A stretch of DNA of 64,000 bases from Oscillospiraceae bacterium. GTDB lineage: Bacteria > Bacillota > Clostridia > Oscillospirales > Ruminococcaceae. Each line of letters starts with the position of its first letter. The stretch's first letter is position 1. This document shows positions 57,675-64,000 of the stretch, piece after piece. The notes beneath the pieces were generated by a model, which made no database searches, had not been told where the DNA came from, and worked only from the letters and a program-made list of their open reading frames with translations. The stretch is from the NCBI GenBank assembly GCA_022791315.1, contig JAAVYW010000061.1:62001-126000 (forward strand). Direction: 5' to 3'. The translations under genes were made by a program, and so were the position numbers.

Positions 57675-58763
57675 TCAGTCAAAGAGGCCCTTGAAATCCA
57701 GGGAGGAGCAGCGCTCCAGGGGCAGCTTCACCGGCTTTCCCGTCTTGGCCGAAAGATAGATAGCCAGCACCATCTCCAAGGCCCGGCGGCCTGCGCGGGC
57801 GTCGATATAGGCCTTGCCCCCCTCCCGCACAGCGCGGATAACATCCCGCAGCACGGCCGTGTGCCCAAAGCCGTAGACACTGTCAGGGTGCTCGTTGCAG
57901 TCGGCCTGGAGCGCCTCCAAGGAGTCCTGCCCGTCAGAAAACCGCCAGGCGTCCAGGGTGTTGACACTGGTGCCCCCCACCTTTGCCATACCCGTTTCCC
58001 CCATGATATAGAGGGTCTCCTCTAGGTTCTTGTTGTAGACGTTCACTGTCCCCTCAATCATGCCATAGGAGCCGTTTTTGAATTTCACCAGGGCCATCCC
58101 TAAGTCCTCGGCCTCGATATAGGGGTGCATCAGGTTGGCGGTGTAGGCCATGACCTCCTCCACCTCGTCGCCCATCATCCAGCGCAGCAGGTCAATGGCG
58201 TGAATACATTGGTTCATCAGCGCGCCGCCGTCCTGCTCCCAGGTGCCCCGCCAGGTGGCGGAGTCGTAGTAGTTCTTATCCCTGGCCCAGAGGATATGGG
58301 TGGTACCGTGGAGCAGCTTGCCAAAGCGGCCCGCTTCCAGGGCCTCCCTGACCTTTTGGATGGGCTTGTTAAAGCGGTTTTGATGGTTGGCGCTCACCAC
58401 CAGCCCCTTTTCCTCCGACAGGGCAACAATGCGGTCGGCATCCTCCAAAGACATGGCAATGGGCTTTTCGATAATCAGGTTGATATTCTTCTCCAGGCAG
58501 TCCAGCGCAATGGCGGCGTGGGTGCCGGAGAACGTGGCGATGGAGACGATGTCCAGCTTCTCCTTTTCAATCATCTCGTGGTAGTCGGTGTAAAAGGGCA
58601 CGCCGTCCAGGGCCTGGGGGTTGCCCTGGCGCAGGCGCTCCCCGGCGGCGGGGTCAATGTCACAGTAGGCGGCGAACTCCAGCTCCTCTTTGTTTTCCCA
58701 AAATGCCTTGACATGGTTGGGGGCCACCCTGCCCGCCCCAATCAGACCATAGCGCAGTTTCAT
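57675..58763 (-). CDS. Gfo/Idh/MocA-family sugar dehydrogenase (WlbA-like)
   Basis: 362 residues from ATG 58763 (GAAGGG upstream); ATG at 58772 is possible. Rossmann fold GLIGAGRVAPNHVKAF, EKPIAMSLEDADRI (EKP motif, catalytic Lys about 100), and substrate domain with GGALMNQCIHAIDLLRWMMGD (catalytic His). The G-G-x-L-x-N-Q-x-I-H-x-I-D pattern fits the UDP-N-acetylglucosamine/UDP-GlcNAcA 3-dehydrogenase (WlbA) branch. Would feed an unusual amino sugar to the next gene's glycosyltransferase. First gene of the operon; promoter at 58844-58873. Confidence 0.88.
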   Translation of the reverse strand: MKLRYGLIGAGRVAPNHVKAFWENKEELEFAAYCDIDPAAGERLRQGNPQALDGVPFYTDYHEMIEKEKLDIVSIATFSGTHAAIALDCLEKNINLIIEKPIAMSLEDADRIVALSEEKGLVVSANHQNRFNKPIQKVREALEAGRFGKLLHGTTHILWARDKNYYDSATWRGTWEQDGGALMNQCIHAIDLLRWMMGDEVEEVMAYTANLMHPYIEAEDLGMALVKFKNGSYGMIEGTVNVYNKNLEETLYIMGETGMAKVGGTSVNTLDAWRFSDGQDSLEALQADCNEHPDSVYGFGHTAVLRDVIRAVREGGKAYIDARAGRRALEMVLAIYLSAKTGKPVKLPLERCSSLDFKGLFD

Positions 58764-58843
58764 TTTAACCATTCCCTTCTCTATTTCAACAATTTTGTTT
58801 GATCTTGTTTTGGGTTTGCCGGAGCGCAAAATCCAGCACCCTC

Positions 58844-58873
58844 ATATTACCATTTCCCCTTGCCCATCGTCAA
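58844..58873 (-). promoter_or_regulatory. Promoter of the glycan operon
   Basis: Minus strand TTGACG (58868-58873), 18-bp spacer, TAATAT (58844-58849). Confidence 0.55.
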
Positions 58874-58977
58874 GGGTGGGTTTGCCCTATTTGGCCGCCG
58901 ATGGGGGCAAAAATTCATTTTTTGCCCTTTGGCGGGGGCGTTTCTCCCCCGCATCCCCTTTCTCGGGCAGATTTAGC

Positions 58978-59006
58978 TTGCGCAGAATGGGGAAAATCAT
59001 TATAAT
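58978..59006 (+). promoter_or_regulatory. Promoter of GNAT-phosphodiesterase genes
   Basis: TTGCGC (58978-58983), 17-bp spacer, TATAAT (59001-59006), start about 59013. Confidence 0.7.
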
Positions 59007-59045
59007 AGGAAAAAGGATACTTTTGTGAAAAGAGGGGATAGTGGA

Positions 59046-59570
59046 ATGGCGAGATTGGCTCTGGTTCCCCCCGGCTGGGAACACGAGGAACAGGTGATGG
59101 CCTACCGCCAGGCCTTTTTTGAGGCGGGCAGCGATTTTGACGGCTGCGCGGGGCTGAATAAGACGGAGACCTATGCCGAATGGCTGGACTTTGAGGGACG
59201 GCTCTCCCGGAAATACGGCGCGGACTATGTGCCCTCCCGGGTCTTTCTGGCGATGAGAGACGAGCAGCTGGTGGGTATGCTGGACATCCGCACGGCGCTC
59301 TCGGAATTTCTCCTCCGCTTTGGGGGGAATATCGGCTACAGCGTGCTGCCAAAGGAGCGGGGGCAGGGCTATGCGGGGGAGATGCTGGCCCTGGCGCTGG
59401 AGAAGTGCCGGGATCTGGGGATGGATAAGGTGCTCGTCACCTGTGACCCGGAAAATATCCCCTCAGCCAAGACCATCCGGGCAAACGGCGGGGTGCTGGA
59501 AAATGAGGTGGAGGACACCGTGGGGCTCACCAAGAGCGGGGTCATCCAGCGCTATTGGATCACACTTTAA
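59046..59570 (+). CDS. GNAT-family N-acetyltransferase
   Basis: 174 residues from ATG 59046 with GAGGGG 8 bp upstream. Core GYSVLPKERGQGYAGEMLALALEKCRDLGMDKVLVTCDPENIPSAKTIRANGGVLEN includes the acetyl-CoA loop (ERGQGYAG) and the NxxSxKTIxxxGG ending typical of a broad GNAT group close to puromycin-like and aminoglycoside acetyltransferases. Substrate unknown. Cotranscribed with the phosphodiesterase 14 bp downstream. Confidence 0.92.
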   Translation: MARLALVPPGWEHEEQVMAYRQAFFEAGSDFDGCAGLNKTETYAEWLDFEGRLSRKYGADYVPSRVFLAMRDEQLVGMLDIRTALSEFLLRFGGNIGYSVLPKERGQGYAGEMLALALEKCRDLGMDKVLVTCDPENIPSAKTIRANGGVLENEVEDTVGLTKSGVIQRYWITL

Positions 59571-59584
59571 GAGGAGGAAATCGT

Positions 59585-60127
59585 ATGAAGCTGATGGTTG
59601 CTTCGGATATTCACGGCTCGGCGCTTTACTGTGCAAAAATGCTGGAGGCCTTTGCACAGGAGCGGGCCGGGCGGCTGCTCCTGCTGGGGGATCTGCTCTA
59701 TCACGGCCCCCGGAACGACCTGCCCCGGGGCTATGACCCCAAAGAGGTCATCCGCCTGCTCAACGGGCAAAAAAGCGCCCTATTGTGCGTGCGGGGCAAC
59801 TGCGACACAGAGGTGGACCAGATGGTGCTGGAATTCCCCATCCTGGCGGAGTACTGCCTGGCAGAGCACGGGGGGCGGGCGCTCTATGCCACCCATGGGC
59901 ACCATGTGTCCCCCGGCAATCCCCCGCTGCTGCCGGGGGACATCCTGCTCTGCGGCCACACCCACATCCCTGCCTGGGAGAACTGGGGGCAGGACGGCCT
60001 GCGGCTCAACCCCGGCTCCGTCTCCATCCCCAAGGAGGGCAGCCAGCACAGCTACCTGGTGCTGGAGGAGGGCTGGGCAATCTGGAAAACCCTGGAGGGA
60101 GAGGTGTTCCACCGCCTGGCGCTCTAG
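59585..60127 (+). CDS. yfcE: YfcE/MJ0936-family phosphodiesterase
   Basis: 180 residues from ATG 59585, GAGGAGG 7 bp upstream. Calcineurin-like metallophosphoesterase: SDIHGS (10), LGDLLYHGPRND, VRGNCDTEVD, ATHGHH and CGHTHIPAW, LNPGSVSIP bind two metals. The family hydrolyses phosphodiesters such as bis-pNPP; physiological substrate is unclear (nucleotide or dinucleotide clean-up suggested). The YfcE subgroup keeps the extra YHGPRN motif seen here. Confidence 0.93.
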   Translation: MKLMVASDIHGSALYCAKMLEAFAQERAGRLLLLGDLLYHGPRNDLPRGYDPKEVIRLLNGQKSALLCVRGNCDTEVDQMVLEFPILAEYCLAEHGGRALYATHGHHVSPGNPPLLPGDILLCGHTHIPAWENWGQDGLRLNPGSVSIPKEGSQHSYLVLEEGWAIWKTLEGEVFHRLAL

Positions 60128-60167
60128 CCCCCTCCCCTTCCCGAAGGACACAGAATGGAAAAGGGAG

Positions 60168-60196
60168 TTGCCAGCGGGGAAAAAGGGTGTTATAAT
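60168..60196 (+). promoter_or_regulatory. Promoter of solute-binding protein/chemoreceptor operon
   Basis: TTGCCA (60168-60173), 17-bp spacer, TATAAT (60191-60196). Confidence 0.8.
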
Positions 60197-60225
60197 ACGA
60201 ACGGAAATCTTTGGAAAGGCCTGAT

Positions 60226-61467
60226 ATGATGAAGAAGAAACTGTTTTCTCTCTTTTTATCCCTCTGCCTGCTGCTGCCCGCCGGGTGCCGCCGGCAGGAG
60301 CCGCTGCCCCAAGAGCCCACCGGCGGGGCGGCCCAGGAGACGATTGAGCTGACGGTGTGGGGCGCGCAGGAGGACGAGGCGCTTCTTCAGGAGATTTTCA
60401 CTTCCTTCCAGCAGCACTATGCCGGAGAGGCCAGCTTCCGCATCACCTACCAGCCCCAGAGCGAATCCAACTGTAAGGACGTGCTGCTGGGCGACCTGGA
60501 GGGGGGTGCGGATGTCTTCGCCTTTGCGGACGACCAGGTGGCGGCCCTGGCTGCCGCCGGAGGATTGGACCCGGTGGAAAATGCAGCGGATATCCGCAGC
60601 GCCAACCTCTCCGCCGCGGTGGAGGCCGCCAGCGTGCGGGACACCCTCTATGCCTATCCCCTGACAGCGGACAACGGCTATTTCCTCTACTACAACAAGG
60701 CCTATTTTACCGAGGAGGAGGTCCAAACCCTGGACGGCATCCTGGCGGCTGCCCAGCGCGCCGAGAAGCTGGTGGTGATGGACTGGTCCTCGGCCTGGTA
60801 TGTCTATGCCTTCTTCGGCAACACCGGCCTAGAGGTGGGAATCAACGATGACGGCCTGACGAACTACTGTACCTGGAACAGCACCGAGGGGGATATTACC
60901 GGGGTGGACGTGGCCCAGGCCATGCTCTCCGTCAGCGCCAGCCCCGCCTTTTCCAGCCACACTGACGAGGAATTCCTGGCTGGGGTGCAGGATGGCTCCG
61001 TCATTGCCGGCGTCAGCGGCGTGTGGAACGCCAAAGCCGTCCAGGAGGCCTGGGGGGAAAACGCCGGCGCTGCCAAACTGCCCACTTACACCTGCAAAGG
61101 GCGGCAAGTGCAGATGGCCTCCTTCTCCGGCTGCAAGCTCATCGGCGTAAACGCCTATTCCCAGCACCCGGAATGGGCGGCCAAGCTGGCGGAGTGGATT
61201 ACCAACGAGGAAAACCAGCAGCTGCGCTTTACCCTGCGGGGCCAGGGCCCTGCCAACACCAATGCTGCCAATTCCCCGGAGGTGCAGGCCTCCGGGCCTA
61301 TCTCGGCGCTGTTAGCCCAGTCGGAATTCTCCCAGCTCCAGCGGGTGGGGGGAAAATTCTGGGAACCGGTTTCGGAATTTGCAGGCAGCATGGCCCAGGG
61401 GAACCCCTCAGGCGCCTCCCTTCAGGCCCAATTGGACCGGCTGGTGGAGGGTGTAACAGCCCGATAG
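60226..61467 (+). CDS. Extracellular solute-binding lipoprotein (family 1)
   Basis: 413 residues from ATG 60226. Lipoprotein signal with lipobox LPAGC, lipid Cys21. Family 1 sugar-type binding fold: [23 protein letters not shown] at the N-terminus, [44 protein letters not shown] and [29 protein letters not shown]. Such proteins bind mono-, di- or oligosaccharides. No permease or ATPase gene follows; a chemoreceptor gene starts 28 bp downstream instead, so it may feed a receptor rather than a transporter. Confidence 0.9.
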   Translation: MMKKKLFSLFLSLCLLLPAGCRRQEPLPQEPTGGAAQETIELTVWGAQEDEALLQEIFTSFQQHYAGEASFRITYQPQSESNCKDVLLGDLEGGADVFAFADDQVAALAAAGGLDPVENAADIRSANLSAAVEAASVRDTLYAYPLTADNGYFLYYNKAYFTEEEVQTLDGILAAAQRAEKLVVMDWSSAWYVYAFFGNTGLEVGINDDGLTNYCTWNSTEGDITGVDVAQAMLSVSASPAFSSHTDEEFLAGVQDGSVIAGVSGVWNAKAVQEAWGENAGAAKLPTYTCKGRQVQMASFSGCKLIGVNAYSQHPEWAAKLAEWITNEENQQLRFTLRGQGPANTNAANSPEVQASGPISALLAQSEFSQLQRVGGKFWEPVSEFAGSMAQGNPSGASLQAQLDRLVEGVTAR

Positions 61468-61495
61468 GGAAAACAAGGATTGGGGAGGAAGCACT

Positions 61496-63082
61496 ATGAA
61501 AGGCAAACTGACATTACAGCAGCGCTTGATTTTGCCCATCATCCTGCTGGGGCTTGTAACGCTGCTGTCGAATATCCTGGCAGTTTTCAGCATCAACAAT
61601 GTCCACGCCAATGCGGGGACCATCGTAGACGAGTACATGCTCAGTGAGACGCAGCTGGAGGACATCCGCCGCTCCCTGATGAACATCCACCGTCTGGCCC
61701 TCTCCCACATTGTTGCCATGGACCATGCCACTATGATTCAGCTGGTGCAGGAAATCAAGGCGGAGGAGGCCAGCCTGGACGAGAAGCTGGACGCCTACCA
61801 GCGCTTTGTCCCGGAAGAGGACAGGGAGGCCTACCGTTCCCTGCTTCAAAGCTATGACTCCTTCAAGCACGCCCTGGTCTATCTGGTGTGCGCCAGCGCC
61901 GACAGCAAGACCCAGGACGCCTATGCCGTAGCCAACGGGGATGTGGCGGCCTGGAGCAGCGCGGCAGAGCGGGACATCGGCCTGCTCTATGCCTCTGTCA
62001 CCAGCCGGGCAGAAGCGGCGCGGGGCAGGCTCTCGGTGGTCTACGCCACCTCCCTGGTTATCACCGCAGCGGCGCTGGCGGCCGGGGTGCTCCTGGTGGT
62101 GGCGGCTTTCCGAATCATCCGGAGCTACGTGATTTCCCCCATCCACAACGCCATGGAGGTCCTCCAGGGGAATTCCGAGCGAATCCGGGGCGTGGTGGGC
62201 GAGGTGCGCCGCAGGACCCAGACCTCCAGCGAGAGCGTCCAGGCCCTTTCGGGCCTGACGGAGCAGCTCTCAGCCGCCCTAGAGGAGATTTCCGGAAGCA
62301 CTGCCGATATCTCCTCCAACACTGCCGGCACCCGCGGGGATGCCCAGAGCATGGCTGAGGAGTGCTCGGCCATCACCGCCTATTCCCTGGAGATGCGGGA
62401 GCGGGCCGAAGCCATGGAGCAATCCGCCCGGGCCGAGATGGAGGCTGTGCGCGCCAAGACAGCGGAGATTATGGCCGTCTTCAACCAGGCCCTGGAAAAG
62501 AGCCAGAGCGTGAGCCAAATCGGCAACCTGACAAAAGACATCCTCTCCATCTCCTCTTCCACGGACCTCATCGCCATCAACGCCTCTATCGAGGCCTCCC
62601 GGGCCGGGGAGGCGGGCAGGGGCTTTGCCATTGTGGCCCGGGAGGTGCGCAACCTGGCCGATTCCTGCGCCGAGGCCGCCAACCACATCCAAGAGGTGAG
62701 CAGCGTGGTGACAGGGGCGGTGAAATACCTGTCCAGCAGCGCAGAAGAGCTGGCGGATTATCTGGGCCATGCCGTGCTGGCCCAGATAGAGCTATCCCTC
62801 CAGGCCGGCCAGCAGTACCGGGAGGACGCGGACTACATCGGGCACTCCATGGAGGCCTTTAACCAGCGTACCCACCGGCTCAGGGCTGCCATGGACGAAA
62901 TTGCCGGCTCCATCTCCAGCATCTCGGATGCCATCGACGGCGCCGCCTCCGGCCTCTCCGGCGCGGCAGGCAGTACCCGGGTGCTGGTGGACGACATGTC
63001 CGGCATCACCGCCCGCATGGATACCAACCAGGAAATCGTAGGGGAACTCCAACAGCAGATGGACGTATTTGCCAATTTATAG
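61496..63082 (+). CDS. Methyl-accepting chemotaxis protein
   Basis: 528 residues. Membrane segments about 10-32 and 183-210; outside helical domain (about 35-180, four-helix-bundle type); partial HAMP-like stretch ([25 protein letters not shown]); long signalling coiled coil with hairpin tip [43 protein letters not shown] (about 345-390), the CheA/CheW-contacting part, slightly altered from the usual QTNLLALNAAIEAARAGE. No CheR pentapeptide at the C-terminus. No other che gene is in the window. It probably senses through the solute-binding lipoprotein encoded just upstream and may steer flagella or the type IV pilus. Confidence 0.93.
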   Translation: MKGKLTLQQRLILPIILLGLVTLLSNILAVFSINNVHANAGTIVDEYMLSETQLEDIRRSLMNIHRLALSHIVAMDHATMIQLVQEIKAEEASLDEKLDAYQRFVPEEDREAYRSLLQSYDSFKHALVYLVCASADSKTQDAYAVANGDVAAWSSAAERDIGLLYASVTSRAEAARGRLSVVYATSLVITAAALAAGVLLVVAAFRIIRSYVISPIHNAMEVLQGNSERIRGVVGEVRRRTQTSSESVQALSGLTEQLSAALEEISGSTADISSNTAGTRGDAQSMAEECSAITAYSLEMRERAEAMEQSARAEMEAVRAKTAEIMAVFNQALEKSQSVSQIGNLTKDILSISSSTDLIAINASIEASRAGEAGRGFAIVAREVRNLADSCAEAANHIQEVSSVVTGAVKYLSSSAEELADYLGHAVLAQIELSLQAGQQYREDADYIGHSMEAFNQRTHRLRAAMDEIAGSISSISDAIDGAASGLSGAAGSTRVLVDDMSGITARMDTNQEIVGELQQQMDVFANL

Positions 63083-63119
63083 CAGGAGAAAAATCTGCCA
63101 TATGGGTCCCGTTTTCCTG

Positions 63120-63148
63120 TTGACGAATGGAAAAAAACAGTGTACAAT
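63120..63148 (+). promoter_or_regulatory. Promoter of DUF1292 gene
   Basis: TTGACG (63120-63125), 17-bp spacer, TACAAT (63143-63148). Confidence 0.7.
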
Positions 63149-63181
63149 GGGAACAGAAAGACGGAGAGAGGTGAAGAAGCC

Positions 63182-63484
63182 GTGTCGGAACAAAATGAGT
63201 TTACGCCGGATATCTTAACACTGGTGGACGAAGAGGGCGTGGAGCGGGAATTTGAAATTATCGACGCCATTGAGACCGACGAAGACCGCTACGTGGCCCT
63301 GGTACCCTACTTTGATACCCCCGAAGAGCTGATTGACAGCGACGGCGAGCTGGTTATCCTGAAAGTGGAAACAGGAGAGGACGGCGAGGAATTCCTGGCC
63401 TCAATTGACGACGACGACGAGTACAACTTCATCGCCGACACCTTCATCAAGCGCCTGGAAGAGGACTATGACATCGAGCAATAA
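63182..63484 (+). CDS. DUF1292-family protein
   Basis: 100 residues from a GTG at 63182 with GAGAGGTGA 8 bp upstream; the frame open upstream runs through the promoter. Very acidic: ILTLVDEEGVEREFEIIDAIETDEDRYVALVPYF, then the conserved ELVILKVETGEDGEEFLASIDDDDEYNFIADTFIKRL. Widespread in Firmicutes; function unknown. Independent promoter. The next element is a structured RNA and then tcdA. Confidence 0.9.
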   Translation: MSEQNEFTPDILTLVDEEGVEREFEIIDAIETDEDRYVALVPYFDTPEELIDSDGELVILKVETGEDGEEFLASIDDDDEYNFIADTFIKRLEEDYDIEQ

Positions 63485-63551
63485 CCCTGGAAAGCATTGA
63501 CAGCCCGGAAAGGGGTATTCCTCCCCGCCGGGTAAGCATACTAGAGATAGG

Positions 63552-63751
63552 ACTTCCCCTGCTGAGTACGATGAGCGCGGTTTTTATAATCCAACACATG
63601 AGTAAAAAGGAGACTGTCTCTGTCCGTGGACTGCAGACCTCCCGGCCCAAAAGCCGGAAGAAGGGAGCGAGAAGCGGATAGGCGGAATCCATTCCTGTCA
63701 CAAGACGGGTTTTAACTGACTGCGCGACGGCCCTGCGGGGGGAGTTTTTTT
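63552..63751 (+). ncRNA. ssrS: Probable 6S RNA
   Basis: About 200 nt between DUF1292 and tcdA with no coding frame. Outer ends pair: ACTTCCCCTGC (63552-63562) with GCGGGGGGAGT (63735-63745), followed by a T7 run; the inner part can form a long irregular hairpin capped near CCGGC-CCAAAA-GCCGG with CTCCC/GGGAG flanking. The 5' piece CCCCTGCTGAGTACGAT followed by TTTTTATAATCC resembles the 5' region of Firmicute 6S RNAs, and a long rod with a large central bubble is the known form of 6S, which traps sigma-A RNA polymerase. Identification is from memory of the family; no covariance search was run. -10-like CATACT at 63537-63542. Confidence 0.6.
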
Positions 63752-63792
63752 CAAAAGGGCAATCATGCACAGCATGATTGCCCTTTTGAAAA
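63748..63792 (+). terminator. Long perfect hairpin after the structured RNA
   Basis: 18-bp perfect stem (63751-63768 with 63772-63789, loop ACA) extended by TTT/AAA to 21 bp; core AAAAGGGCAATCATGC. Symmetric, so it can end transcription in both directions; lies right after the T-run of the RNA. Confidence 0.7.
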
Positions 63793-63871
63793 TCTTGCCC
63801 GAATCCGCTGCGGGCCCTTTGGCAAGCGCATCCCGCAGTACAGGGTTTTTCATAACTTGGGAGGGATAACG

Positions 63872-64000
63872 ATGGAGAATTGGCTGCAACGGCAGTCCTT
63901 GCTGTTGACAGAGAAGGAGATGGCGGCGCTGGCCCGGGCGCGGGTGGCTGTGCTGGGGCTGGGGGGCGTGGGGGGCACGGCGGCGGAGGCACTGGCCCGC
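63872..64000 (+). CDS. tcdA: tRNA threonylcarbamoyladenosine dehydratase TcdA, N-terminus (runs off window)
   Basis: 43 residues visible, ATG 63872 with GGGAGGG upstream. MENWLQRQSLLLTEKEMAAL followed by the nucleotide-binding loop VAVLGLGGVGGTAAEALAR of the ThiF/MoeB/HesA fold. The start with the QRQSLLL-type stretch and the G-x-G-G-V-G motif fit TcdA, which cyclises t6A in tRNA with ATP. Another E1-like enzyme cannot be excluded from this fragment. Confidence 0.78.
   Translation, partial: MENWLQRQSLLLTEKEMAALARARVAVLGLGGVGGTAAEALAR

Noticed and set aside
63552..63751. SRP RNA, tmRNA or RNase P as identity of the structured RNA
   Set aside because: The SRP apical motif, the tmRNA tag frame and the RNase P core sequences were looked for and not found; the long rod with paired ends fits 6S better.
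1..64000. CRISPR array, prophage, insertion sequence, tRNA or rRNA genes
   Set aside because: No regularly spaced repeats, integrase, transposase, structural phage genes or tRNA cloverleaf seen on reading both strands; short tRNAs can be missed by eye.

Overview
This window looks like chromosomal DNA from a GC-rich, low-oxygen Firmicute, most probably a gut-type member of the Clostridia (Oscillospiraceae-like). That is inferred from strong Gram-positive ribosome-binding sites (GGAGG), a T-box riboswitch, indolepyruvate:ferredoxin oxidoreductase, LytTR/GHKL two-component pairs, DUF1292 and DUF975 proteins, and a type IV pilus locus without an outer-membrane secretin. No phage genes, intact transposase, CRISPR array, rRNA or tRNA was seen.

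Layout. 1-4.2 kb: tail of a possible glycosidase, a rhodanese-domain protein and a family 3 glycosidase, then an intergenic region with a predicted small RNA. 4.2-21.1 kb (minus strand): a complete Gram-positive type IV pilus locus. In transcription order it is a 2177-residue prepilin-like GLUG-repeat adhesin, a PilX/GspK-like pilin without Glu5, two minor pilins, PilB, PilT, PilC, two paralogous major pilins, PilD, PilM, PilN-like and PilO-like. The spacers around the pilin genes hold strong RNA hairpins. 21.1-25.1 kb: regulatory block with a divergent XRE repressor and a perfect 23-bp palindrome, a LytTR response regulator, a divergent pair of ribbon-helix-helix proteins with repeated operator-like sites inside both promoters, a GHKL sensor kinase and a small XRE protein. 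25.2-31.4 kb: alpha/beta hydrolase, acyltransferase and zinc-ribbon membrane protein operon; MATE exporter with divergent TetR regulator; TRM11-like methylase.

31.4-37 kb (minus): a two-gene ABC exporter, a spacer full of tight hairpins and a dispersed repeat, and a LytTR/GHKL pair whose kinase has no membrane segments. 37-41.2 kb: Trp-type T-box and stand-alone trpB2, a heptad-repeat coiled-coil protein, and an SH3/amidase cell-wall hydrolase. 41.4-45.9 kb (minus): iorA-iorB-threonine aldolase-PHP phosphoesterase. 45.9-50 kb: small XRE/membrane operon, TetR plus flavodoxin with a 35-bp inverted repeat at the promoter, rsmI and a CmpB-type membrane protein.

50-59 kb: amidohydrolase, trehalase-like glycosidase, GNAT, lipoprotein, and a minus-strand operon (Gfo/Idh/MocA dehydrogenase, glycosyltransferase, membrane protein with helical repeats, small membrane protein, DUF975) that suggests surface glycan or envelope work. 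59-64 kb (plus): GNAT, YfcE-type phosphodiesterase, a solute-binding lipoprotein paired with a chemoreceptor and no permease, DUF1292, a probable 6S RNA and the start of tcdA. The strongest themes are pilus-based adhesion or motility with layered control, and small regulators with recognisable operators.
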